A stretch of DNA of 64,000 bases, taken from positions 68,750,609 through 68,814,608 of the forward strand of contig OX381709.1 in assembly GCA_947462335.1 (NCBI GenBank), written 5' to 3'. Source of the stretch: Harmothoe impar. Taxonomy: Eukaryota > Annelida > Polychaeta > Phyllodocida > Polynoidae. A program made the translations under genes and the position numbers. Positions 58,301-59,072 of this stretch are shown piece by piece (the stretch's first letter is position 1; the number at the start of each line of letters is the position of its first letter). Under the pieces are notes generated by a model, which was not told the DNA's origin, did not search any database, and saw only the letters and a program-made list of their open reading frames with translations.

Positions 58301-58966
58301 ATTAACCTATTCATGTATTGAATGAACACCATCTCCCATTTCATGTCTTTTCAGTGATCACACACAAAGACCTGCGGAAGCATGGCAACATCTGGTGCAG
58401 CCTCACGCTGACTTCTGCTGTACGCGCTTCTTCTTCGTGTAAGTATCCTGCCAAGCTTTGTCTGTTTTGTTAACCCTCTACGGGCCGCATAGGGCGTTCA
58501 TACAGTATACCCTTGGTACTCATGAGTAACTCGGCAGTGCTGCGTTTATGCATCATGCCGACCCCAGGGGGCTAGTACATTCCCCATGGGTCAGCATAAT
58601 GTATGAATACAAGTTGCTTACCAGGAATGGGCATGATGCATTAATAGCCAATTTCCATGCGAGCACTGGTACCAAGGATACATTGTCCTTTTTGACGTAA
58701 ATGTTCATAAATACTGTATCATATAATATGCCATATCCTTTACATGTGTACTGTGGTTATTTTGCCAACTTGCATGTTCAAATTAGTTATCTAGTTATCA
58801 TAAAGTGCTACTTGCTGTGATTCATGTTGCAATTTATACAATTAGGCATATCCTTTTTGTTTATGACAGGTACGAAGACGGGCAGGTCGGCGACTCAAAC
58901 ATTGACACACAAGTGGAGAAATACAAGAAGGAGGTGATGCGGGCCGTGGGTTACCAGACCAGATAA
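5934..58966 (+). CDS. PARP8: PARP6/PARP8-like mono-ADP-ribosyltransferase gene (19 visible exons, 5' end missing)
   Basis: The product is an ADP-ribosyltransferase of the PARP6/PARP8 group, enzymes that move one ADP-ribose from NAD+ to protein. Exons: 5934-6035, 6581-6670, 7007-7182, 8663-8757, 9052-9112, 9410-9500, 9895-9961, 10135-10272, 12617-12799, 14139-14469, 14774-14869, 15286-15504, 16218-16351, 17156-17204, 41539-41651, 43706-43892, 45098-45161, 58355-58438, 58870-58966. Every junction is GT-AG and phase-consistent except for a one-base deficit in the 58355 exon. About 792 residues are visible. In order they are an RWD-like N-terminus (1-75), an acidic linker, an E2-like segment (about 155-240), a UBA domain (296-334), a Pro/Ser-rich linker, a Cys-rich block (446-550) and the ART domain (about 612-790) with His649, Tyr684 and a final Tyr beyond the frameshift. 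The N-terminal exons match PARP8, which PARP6 lacks in its shorter form, so the gene is probably the single invertebrate PARP6/8 ancestor. The first exon (about 30 residues) was not found. Confidence 0.9.
6581..6670 (+). CDS. PARP8: PARP8-like exon, RWD-like segment continued
   Basis: Acceptor AATTGCAG, donor CAAG|GTAAGA. It completes a Glu codon from the previous exon and reads QTVGTWTNEADNPRISDDRI, ending VLFNQIAQ. The amphipathic VLFNQIAQ(EL) end matches PARP8 'IFHRIATEL' in spacing. It leaves one base, completed by AG of the next exon. Confidence 0.75.
7007..7182 (+). CDS. PARP8: PARP8-like exon, acidic linker
   Basis: Acceptor TGGCTAG|AG, donor AAG|GTTAGT. It reads (E)LHSDVRVPVMEGETDME and ends in a Ser/Asp/Tyr-rich acidic stretch (SDEYDYDDYYKDK). 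Low-complexity acidic sequence sits at the same place in PARP8, before the DSEEF motif. The phase at both ends agrees with its neighbours. It has no catalytic motif and is probably disordered. Confidence 0.75.
8663..8757 (+). CDS. PARP8: PARP8-like exon with DSEEE motif
   Basis: Acceptor GTGGCAG, donor CACAG|GTTAG. It encodes DSEEEDLTMNALLQQEIEIV then RNMCGEKSISHR. It corresponds to the PARP6/8 segment running from DSEEF to the helix before DDVDIDLHI. It leaves two bases of an Arg codon, finished by the next exon. Confidence 0.8.
9052..9112 (+). CDS. PARP8: PARP8-like exon, start of E2-like segment
   Basis: Acceptor TTAACAG, donor GAT|GTAAGT. It reads LFGTIDDIDVELHIPMSFLD, almost residue-for-residue the PARP6/8 block YGTIDDVDIDLHINISFLD. 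This is one of the strongest identity anchors in the N-terminal half. Confidence 0.9.
9410..9500 (+). CDS. PARP8: PARP8-like exon, E2-like segment core
   Basis: Acceptor GATCACAG, donor ACAG|GTGCGT. It reads AEIAKAWKVIREEPIVVRLH then LSLSRYLDAT. PARP6 and PARP8 have EEVSTAWKVLRTEPIVLRLRFSL and SQYLDG here. The alternating hydrophobic strands followed by a P-x-(I/V)-x-V-F strand in the next exon look like a ubiquitin-conjugating-enzyme fold (inference). Confidence 0.9.
9590..9740 (+). repeat. Dispersed repeat, copy 1 (pair with 17440-17580)
   Basis: GCAGGAATTCCTACTTTTTG followed by GCTGGGAGTTCTGTATTAAA matches 17472 onward (GCAGGAATTCTTACTTCTTC, GCTGGCATTTCTGTATTCAA). Both lie in introns of the PARP gene. 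Class unknown. Confidence 0.5.
9895..9961 (+). CDS. PARP8: PARP8-like exon, EVFQ segment
   Basis: Acceptor TGTTTCAG, donor AA|GTAAGT. It reads (E)PKIEVFQPSQKEKFGIGSQL then RK. The vertebrate counterpart is IEVFQPSNKEGFGLGLQLKK. Phase is 1 in and 2 out. Confidence 0.9.
10135..10272 (+). CDS. PARP8: PARP8-like exon, basic linker
   Basis: Acceptor GACTCAG, donor TCCAG|GTAAAT. It begins with ILEQFVSDTWKNIT, equivalent to ILGMFTSQQWKHLS of PARP6, then becomes Lys/Arg-rich (KLAKSARPRKVGTSINKKRF). The long minus-strand ORF over this region (10090-10551) is a shadow. The exon leaves two bases, matching the UBA exon that follows. Confidence 0.85.
11139..11391. mobile_element. Palindromic MITE, 'family A' (best copy)
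   Basis: Perfect ends: CCTTTAAGGGCAGCAT at 11139 and ATGCTGCCCTTAAAGG at 11376-11391. Inside are the family hallmarks: GATGCATCATG, ATCATGCCGACCC then CAGGGTTGATACACCC, and GTTGGCATGATGCA. About 250 bp, non-coding. This copy defines the termini for the others. Confidence 0.8.
12617..12799 (+). CDS. PARP8: PARP8-like exon encoding a UBA domain
   Basis: Acceptor GAGCAG, donor GACAG|GTTAGT, 183 bases, phase 2 at both ends, so it can be skipped without changing the frame. After a Gly/Ala-rich lead it encodes ESIALITEMGFSVEMARNAL, then IITHGNVEEALNLLLSSPD. The MGF loop, the A-x2-AL helix and the GNVEEA-x2-LL third helix are the classic three-helix UBA signature; UBA domains bind ubiquitin. Vertebrate PARP6 and PARP8, as I know them, carry no UBA here. 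An alternative acceptor three bases upstream would add one Ser. The open reading frame continues a little past the donor to an intronic stop. Confidence 0.85.
12970..14062. mobile_element. 'Family B' MITE split by a TTAA element
   Basis: TACCGTATTCGACGTGATAA with GCGCC at the left and GGCGCTTATTTCGTCGAATA with CGGTA at the right form the TIR. Removing the inner element at 13037-13940 leaves a 180-190-bp MITE. AATAAGCGCC-type ends recur near 23870-23930. Confidence 0.75.
13037..13940. mobile_element. 904-bp TIR element with TTAA target duplication
   Basis: GGTTGATCGCTACTC at 13037-13051 and its exact complement at 13926-13940, flanked by TTAA at 13033-13036 and 13941-13944. TTAA duplication is the mark of piggyBac-type transposition. 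The interior is AT-rich with an imperfect inverted design (GATCTAAACTA repeated at 13506 and 13874); no transposase ORF, so non-autonomous. Confidence 0.8.
14139..14469 (+). CDS. PARP8: PARP8-like exon, Pro/Ser-rich linker to NGFLVQ
   Basis: Acceptor TTTACAG, donor CTTGTCCAG|GTGACG, 331 bases, the largest exon. It encodes a polyproline stretch (SVPPVPPPPLSAAKFGSWG), a basic KPQEKKRAKAA patch, a Ser-rich tract, and ends VPDLDNGFLVQ, matching the conserved 'YGFLVQ/RGFLVQ' that opens the PARP6/8 Cys-rich region. This is the variable linker of the family. The minus-strand ORFs over it are GC-rich shadows. Confidence 0.85.
14774..14869 (+). CDS. PARP8: PARP8-like exon, first Cys motif
   Basis: Acceptor GTCGCAG, donor AAG|GTGAGG, 32 whole codons. 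It reads VMQYTRQRLPTLNEYCVVCD then EQHVFQNGAMLK. PARP6 has RIPTLNEYCVVCDEQHVFQNG: near identity. The C-x2-C pair here and the C-x4-C pair in the next exon may bind metal (inference). Confidence 0.95.
14898..15000. repeat. Family A fragment
   Basis: TCATGATGCATGATTGCAGC, CCTGGCCAGTAG and GGGGCTGCATTCAATG match the first half of family A. No terminal repeats remain. Confidence 0.45.
15286..15504 (+). CDS. PARP8: PARP8-like exon, second Cys motif and FEPYP block
   Basis: Acceptor CTTGCAG, donor AAG|GTGAGA, 73 codons. It begins PAVCARELCVFGFQTLGVMS and contains DIATGAEVVNLLIAM and VIFEPYPTIVDPTNQTELAL. All are strongly conserved PARP6/8 signatures (CTRELCVFSFYTLGVMSGAA, IIFEPYPSVVDP). One small difference is the extra Cys cluster CRCPRR where vertebrates have LESPRK. 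Confidence 0.95.
16218..16351 (+). CDS. PARP8: PARP8-like exon, helical segment before ART
   Basis: Acceptor GTGCAG, donor CAATG|GTAAGC. It reads KKDYKRCEKAMEGFMEMKTM and ends DPLSYPLLQW, equal to the DPLAHPLLQW of PARP6/8. The last Trp codon is split (TG|G). The 3' 29 bases of the exon plus the donor are repeated three more times in the following intron in 67-base units. Confidence 0.9.
16323..16575 (+). repeat. 67-bp tandem repeat made from exon end plus splice donor
   Basis: Four units start near 16323, 16391, 16459 and 16526. Each holds a version of ACCCACTCTC...CTCCTACAAT followed by the donor and GCACTTAACCCTTTAA then a GGGCACAATG block. The first unit is the real exon end. The second unit keeps a good GTGAGC donor; the third has AGTGAG and the fourth has lost GT. 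Reading past the real donor meets TAA within four codons. Confidence 0.85.
17156..17204 (+). CDS. PARP8: PARP8-like exon, SNRSHIVKLP motif
   Basis: Acceptor GTTTCAG, donor AAG|GTAAGT, 49 bases. It reads IITSNRSHIVKLPPEK, matching ISSNRSHIVKLPLSR. It is the last exon before the 24-kb intron. Confidence 0.9.
17440..17580 (+). repeat. Dispersed repeat, copy 2 (pair with 9590-9740)
   Basis: See the 9590 entry: the same block GCAGGAATTCYTACTT then TTCTGTATT. The 79-residue ORF across it has no domain. Confidence 0.5.
17815..17915. repeat. Family A fragment
   Basis: GCATGATGCATCAAC and GATGCACCAATGCAGCGCCA match the family A core. The ends have decayed. Confidence 0.4.
18425..18655. mobile_element. 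Family A MITE
   Basis: Contains GACATGATGTATGAATGCGG, CAGGGTTGAGACACTCC, GTCGGCATGATGCACCAATG and the right end GATGCGGCCCTTAAACGG. The left end is blurred by an adjacent poly-G run (18385-18402). Confidence 0.6.
18835..18960. repeat. Family A fragment
   Basis: GTCATGATGCACCCATGTAT, GCTAATCC..TAAACCCTGTA and GGCATGCTCTGTGAATGTAT are a decayed family A copy, after a (CA)n run at 18808-18823. Confidence 0.4.
19180..19265 (+). repeat. Dispersed repeat shared with 40240-40330 (opposite strand)
   Basis: CAACCTACCGCTTGCCAGCG then TCAGGCCATCTCCTGGGGGT is the near-complement of 40250-40310. Short fragment. Confidence 0.55.
19340..19580 (+). repeat. Degenerate tandem repeat with CGGTTTCGG motifs
   Basis: TTTACAAAGGTCAAGGTC occurs at about 19347 and 19531, each followed by ATTCCGGTTCCGTTTCCGG-like sequence; GCGAACCC..TTACCTACCCTAA occurs twice. 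Two to three units of variable length. The 91-residue ORF is an artefact. Confidence 0.55.
20101..20285 (+). repeat. 50-bp minisatellite, about four copies
   Basis: Units start at 20101, 20151, 20201 and 20251 with GGGTTGTGCGGCATGGGGTA. A partial copy of the same unit lies at 21258-21330. Confidence 0.75.
21258..21330 (+). repeat. Detached copy of the 50-bp minisatellite
   Basis: GTGAGGGTTGTGCGGCATGG then GGTATCATATGCTGTATGGC is the same unit as at 20101, about 1 kb away. Confidence 0.65.
21908..22157. mobile_element. Family B MITE (CCGTAAA...ATAAGCCG type)
   Basis: TGCCGTAAATTCTAG at the left and CGGGAATTTACAGTAAC at the right. The interior TTTTGATACCAAACATGCCT is identical to 54084 in the best copy. 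Confidence 0.6.
22538..22768. mobile_element. Family A MITE
   Basis: Left TTTTAAGGACAACAT, right GTGTGGCCCTTAAAGGGTTAA. The core has CATCATGATGCATGCATGCA and GAGTCGAGACACTCCCAAAG. Confidence 0.7.
23850..23932. repeat. Family B fragment (inside the 4.5-kb element)
   Basis: GGGGTGTGTGCGCTTATTAG followed by GTTGAATACGGTA matches the right end of the copy at 12970-14062. Confidence 0.5.
24690..24785 (+). repeat. Probable LINE 3' tail fragment
   Basis: AGGATAAATAAAAGAAATTC followed by AAATCAAATCAAA is the short-repeat 3' terminus typical of non-LTR elements. No ORF upstream. Confidence 0.4.
24964..25190. mobile_element. Family B MITE
   Basis: TACCATAAAACCTCGATTAT with AAGCCG at the left; GGCTTATAAACAAGGTTTTA with GGGTA at the right. 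TIR of about 28 bp, core with two more AAGCCGAATTT blocks. Confidence 0.75.
25905..26030. repeat. Family B fragment
   Basis: ACCGTAAATTTTTGCGTAGA, GCGGCTTGTACGAGAGCC and TGTGCGGCTTAAAACACA resemble the left half of family B. Confidence 0.5.
26440..26585. repeat. Partial copy of the 45923-46202 element
   Basis: GTGTTTCAGGTTTTG, GGGGCTATTTCAGAGTCAAT, CACAAGTCAACGCCATTGTT and GGCGAGTCAGC align with the 45923 copy. The right terminus is absent. Confidence 0.6.
26783..26885. repeat. Family B fragment
   Basis: TACCGTAAAACCTCGTGTAG, GCCGCGGCTAGTACGAGAGT and CGACTATACGCAAG. Confidence 0.6.
28688..28934. mobile_element. Family A MITE interrupted by poly-C
   Basis: Starts TTAATGCACAATGCCCTTTG, core GTCGGCATGATGCACCAATG, right end GCCATCCTCAAAGGATTAA. 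A C run at 28770-28783 lies in the middle. Confidence 0.65.
29948..30460. repeat. 53-55-bp minisatellite, about nine copies, two alternating types
   Basis: The unit carries ACACCAGTGATGACTCACTA, ACTAGTGGTTGACCAG, then either ATTTTAGTATGGCGCC or CTCTGAGCATGGTTCC. The two types alternate over most of the array, a dimeric higher-order pattern. The minus-strand ORFs (HHWCIGAILKSGQPLVSESS repeats) are by-products. Confidence 0.85.
30834..30866. repeat. (TG)n then poly-G
   Basis: A GTGTGTGTGTGTG run followed by about 14 G. Simple sequence. Confidence 0.9.
31228..31449. mobile_element. Family B MITE
   Basis: CCGTAAAACCTCTCTGATAA with GCCG at the left; GGCTTATCAGAGAGGTTTTA with TGGTA at the right. 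TIR near-perfect over about 24 bp. Confidence 0.75.
31757..33073. mobile_element. 1.3-kb TIR element, GGGGAGAGAGGGGCACGTTG ends
   Basis: GGGGAGAGAGGGGCACGTTG at 31757 and CAACGTGCCCCTCTCTCCCC ending at 33073, both flanked by TA. Similar GGTTCAATGTGCCCC motifs recur inside (about 31947, 32693). No transposase ORF. Non-autonomous; superfamily not assigned. Confidence 0.75.
33690..34760 (+). repeat. ~131-bp satellite, eight copies
   Basis: GGGGTGCCAACTGTTCATGA recurs near 33704, 33833, 33968, 34103, 34230, 34360 and 34620 (one copy lacks it). Each unit also has a T run, ATTAATGCAACTACAATTC and CATTCAATGAATGG. Copies differ by substitutions and T-run length, so the array is not recent. Confidence 0.85.
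35619..35858. mobile_element. Family A MITE
   Basis: Left TTAACCATTTAAGGACGACA, right GCACGGGCCTTAAATGGCCA, core GTGCTGACCC and GTCGGCATGATG. A good full-length copy. Confidence 0.7.
35960..36130 (-). repeat. Possible LINE 3' end, minus strand
   Basis: Reading the complement, AAATAAAGACAAATTCAAAC then TCAACTCAAACTC is a short-repeat 3' tail like those of non-LTR elements. No RT is attached. Confidence 0.4.
36366..37705 (+). repeat. 48-bp C/T-rich minisatellite, about 28 copies
   Basis: The unit runs GGCCTCGTCTGTCCTGCCCT, CCCCTTGTCTATACTTCCTT, CCCCTTTT. 48 is a multiple of three and the unit has no stop in most frames, which is why very long ORFs (up to 625 codons) appear in several frames and on both strands. 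Variant units (TCCTACAATACCCATG at about 36811 and 37529; CTATCCTACC at 36520 and 36903) recur in the same order, showing block duplication. It is intronic; no reason to call it coding. Confidence 0.9.
37960..38013 (+). repeat. (CCTG)n tetranucleotide run
   Basis: About 9 uninterrupted TGCC units, then GATTGCCTGCCTGCC. Simple sequence next to the 48-bp array. Confidence 0.9.
38539..38849. mobile_element. 311-bp TIR element with 5-bp target duplication
   Basis: CAGGCCCGTAACTA at 38539 and TAGTTACGGGCCTG at 38836-38849, flanked by direct GGTAA (38534-38538, 38850-38854). No ORF with a domain. CAGG ends would fit a hAT-like MITE, but hAT duplications are usually 8 bp. Confidence 0.75.
39090..39555. 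mobile_element. Family B MITE interrupted by another MITE
   Basis: Left GCCGTAAATTCACGCGTATG and GCCGCACGTGGAGTACTAAT; right ACAAGCCGCGGCTTCTATGC and TTTTACGGTA. The piece 39278-39512 between them is a separate element. Confidence 0.6.
39278..39512. mobile_element. MITE with GTCTCATGAGAT termini and 20-22-bp internal repeats
   Basis: GTCTCATGAGATTGGGCTAA at the left and CCATCTCATGAGAC at the right, about 50 bp of imperfect TIR. Inside, GTCAAAGACGTCACCCGGTC/GTCAAAGATGGCACCCGGTC is repeated four times. A related piece lies at 25480-25545. Confidence 0.7.
40040..40330 (-). mobile_element. Possible tRNA-derived SINE
   Basis: On the minus strand a box A-like TGGTACAGTAAGA (about 40115) is followed 49 bases later by a box B-like GTTTGAAACC (about 40058-40067). 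The upstream part matches 19180-19265, so the sequence is repetitive. Whether the tRNA-like boxes are genuine is uncertain. Confidence 0.35.
40935..41040. repeat. Family A fragment
   Basis: GGTTAATGTTCCTTTGTTGT, AATGCACCAACAACAGCGAG and GTACTCGCCAGTG resemble half of family A. Confidence 0.4.
41539..41651 (+). CDS. PARP8: PARP8-like exon, start of ART catalytic domain
   Basis: Acceptor TCCTCCAG after a T-rich tract, donor CCA|GTAAGT. It reads QISFMHTPHQFLLMSSPPAK and ends QQYGSTFAFH, the His codon being split with the next exon. PARP8 has KFMHTPHQFLLLSSPPAKE and FGSTFAFHGSHIENWHS. His649 (visible numbering) is the first residue of the ART triad, which contacts NAD+. Confidence 0.95.
43165..43705 (+). 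repeat. 29-bp minisatellite running into a splice acceptor
   Basis: Units of GTCTGAGTATGATCGACCTT + GTCCCCAAT, about eleven copies, the last being GTCTGAGTATGGTTGACCTT + GCAG, whose GCAG is the acceptor of the 43706 exon. Interrupted by a MITE at 43301-43509. Upstream units are more diverged than those near the exon. Confidence 0.85.
43301..43509. mobile_element. 209-bp MITE inside the minisatellite, 6-bp target duplication
   Basis: GTGCCTCTACATGGGT at 43301 and ACCCATGTAGAGGCAC ending 43509; ATGTCT flanks both sides (43295-43300, 43510-43515). Interior repeats of AAATCGAC and GCGACACGGC. The same family occurs at 50591. Confidence 0.8.
43706..43892 (+). CDS. PARP8: PARP8-like exon, NAD-binding HGS...GIYLSP core
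   Basis: Acceptor CCTTGCAG, donor GTG|GTAAGA. It starts (H)GSHIENWHCIMRMGLINAT and carries LHGAAYGKGIYLSP-type sequence (MHGAAYGKGIYLSPHASVSF) and GYSGMG. Tyr684 (TAC at 43809-43811) is the second ART residue. The loop after GYSGMG is shorter than in vertebrate PARP6/8. The acceptor directly abuts a 29-base minisatellite. Confidence 0.95.
43973..44190. mobile_element. Family A MITE in intron between the two ART exons
   Basis: TTAACCCTTTAAAGACAGCA at the left, ATGCCGTCCTTAAAA at the right. The core has GGTGCATCATGCCGACCC and CCCTGTAGGGTTGG. It lies 80 bp after the donor at 43893. Confidence 0.7.
45098..45161 (+). CDS. PARP8: PARP8-like exon, CIALCE motif
   Basis: Acceptor TTTTTCAG, donor GAAG|GTAAGC. 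It reads DGKSTTRFLNSKNLTCIALC then E, matching FLQSRNLNCIALCEVIT. It leaves one base, completed by TG of the 58355 exon as Val. Confidence 0.92.
45280..45480 (-). repeat. Possible tRNA-derived repeat
   Basis: On the minus strand GGTCCCATGTTCGAGTCCTG (about 45433-45452) contains a clean box B-like GTTCGAGTCC. A matching box A is not convincing, so this is only a suggestion. Confidence 0.25.
45923..46202. mobile_element. Foldback element, GTGTGTTTCAGGTTAC ends
   Basis: GGCAAAAAAAAGGGTGTGTT then TCAGGTTAC at the left; GTAACCTGAAACACACCCTC and TTTTTTTGGCC at the right. The core has the motif TCAGAGTCGATTTGATAGTC also found at 26491 (TCAGAGTCAATTTCATAGTC). Confidence 0.75.
46890..47360. mobile_element. 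TIR element built from GACGGATCCGTC palindromes
   Basis: AGCAGTGATTCCACCGCC at the left, GGCGGTAGAATCAGTGCT at the right. Inside, GACGGATCCGTC and half-sites (TGACGGATC, GATCCGTCA) recur about a dozen times in both orientations. No convincing ORF. Confidence 0.75.
48040..48150. repeat. Family A fragment
   Basis: GCACCAATGCACCACTTGTG, GTGCATCAATACGACAAATG, GGACATGTACA and TGCATCCCTTGAAGGACA match the right half of family A. Confidence 0.4.
48200..50580. other. Intronic stretch without recognised features
   Basis: Unique-looking AT-rich sequence between the 46890 element and the 50591 fragment. Short ORFs only, none with a domain. Confidence 0.4.
50591..50690. mobile_element. Partial copy of the GTGCCTCTACATGGGT MITE
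   Basis: GTGCCTCTACATGGGTAAAA, then two blocks of AAAAATCGAC and GGGCGACACGGCACTTTTAA. The right end is missing. Confidence 0.65.
50805..51376. mobile_element. 572-bp TIR element with 7-bp target duplication
   Basis: About 80 bp of near-perfect TIR: CTACTCTCGTTCCCAAATCC at 50805 and GGATTTGGGAACGAGAGTAG ending 51376. GTTGTGG flanks both sides (50798-50804, 51377-51383). The middle holds poly-G and poly-C runs. The long ORFs on both strands here mirror each other because of the TIRs and are not genes. Confidence 0.85.
52065..52330. repeat. Compound microsatellite (TATC)n-(TC)n-(TA)n
   Basis: ATCTATAT/CTAT units, then about 20 TC, then about 25 TA. The 149-residue ORF (Tyr/Leu/Ser only) is an artefact. 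Confidence 0.95.
53305..53500. mobile_element. Family A MITE
   Basis: TGGTGCATCATGCCGACC, GGGCTGGCATGATGCACGAA, TGCATCATGCTGACAAATGG and ATTGTGCATTAAAGA are a clear copy. The terminal CTTTAAGG is lost on the left. Confidence 0.6.
53660..53835. mobile_element. Family B MITE, decayed
   Basis: ACCGTAAATTCCAAATACTG, GTATAAGCCGCACCTGGAGT and, at the right, CTTGTATAACTTGCGTGTGG with GCGGGAATTGTGGTA. Confidence 0.55.
54024..54251. mobile_element. Family B MITE (best copy)
   Basis: TTACCGTAAAACCTTGCGTA with TAAGCC at the left; GGCTTATACGCGAGGTTTTA with CGGTA at the right. The core contains three more GCGGCTTATA/GCTTATACG blocks. About 228 bp, non-coding. Confidence 0.8.
55270..55410. repeat. Family A fragment
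   Basis: TTAGTGCGCTTTGTACG, GGCATCATGCTGATTC, GGGGTCGATACCC, GGCATAATGCATGAATG: a shortened copy ending near a poly-G run. Confidence 0.5.
55722..55868. mobile_element. Family A MITE
   Basis: CCTTTAGCGACAGCATATTG at the left; AACACTATGCCGTCTCTGAA at the right; GTAGGGTCGGCATGATGCA inside. Short variant of about 145 bp. Confidence 0.55.
57130..57270. repeat. Family A fragment
   Basis: GTGCAGCACCATGCCGACCC, TACAGGGGTTGG and GATGCATCATGATGACAATT. Confidence 0.5.
58355..58438 (+). CDS. PARP8: PARP8-like penultimate exon with one-base frameshift
   Basis: Acceptor TTTTCAG, donor TTCGT|GTAAGT, 84 bases where 85 are needed to keep phase. The first part reads (V)ITHKDLRKHGNIW, matching ITSKDLQKHGNIW. 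From there the family sequence (V-C-P-V-S-D-H-V-C-T-R-F-F-F-V in PARP6) is found in a different frame, beginning at the last G of TGG (58393-58395), as if one G were missing. In the sequence as given, the reading frame ends at TGA 58935-58937, losing the conserved end. It is a single-base deletion, either a base-calling error or a real lesion. Confidence 0.85.
58470..58650. mobile_element. Family A MITE in the last intron
   Basis: TTAACCCTCTACGGGCCGCA at the left; GCATCATGCCGACCCCAGGG and GTCAGCATAATGTATGAATA inside; right end decayed. Situated between the last two PARP exons. Confidence 0.6.
58870..58966 (+). CDS. PARP8: PARP8-like last exon, VYEDGQVGD and stop
   Basis: Acceptor ATGACAG; it completes Val (GT|G). 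In the family frame it reads YEDGQVGDSNIDTQVEKYKK, then EVMRAVGYQTR and TAA at 58964-58966. PARP6 ends VYEDGQVGDANINTQ with a short tail, so length and position fit. The Tyr of VYEDG is the third position of the H-Y-Y triad known for this subgroup. The last codons (ACCAGACCAGATAA) are the seed of the minisatellite that follows. Confidence 0.9.
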
Positions 58967-59072
58967 CACCCAGGTCCCAACCCATACCAGGTTAGTACAC
59001 CCCCATACTACATGTACCAGACCAGGTAGCACCCCATACCTACACCAGACCAGGTAGCACCCCCATACCTAC
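58950..59072 (+). repeat. 32-bp minisatellite seeded by the terminal codons of the PARP gene (left part)
   Basis: TACCAGACCAGATAACACCC spans the stop codon; TACCAGACCAGGTAGCACCC repeats at 59018 and 59042. The array continues at 61959-62170 after the inserted 961-bp units. Confidence 0.8.
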
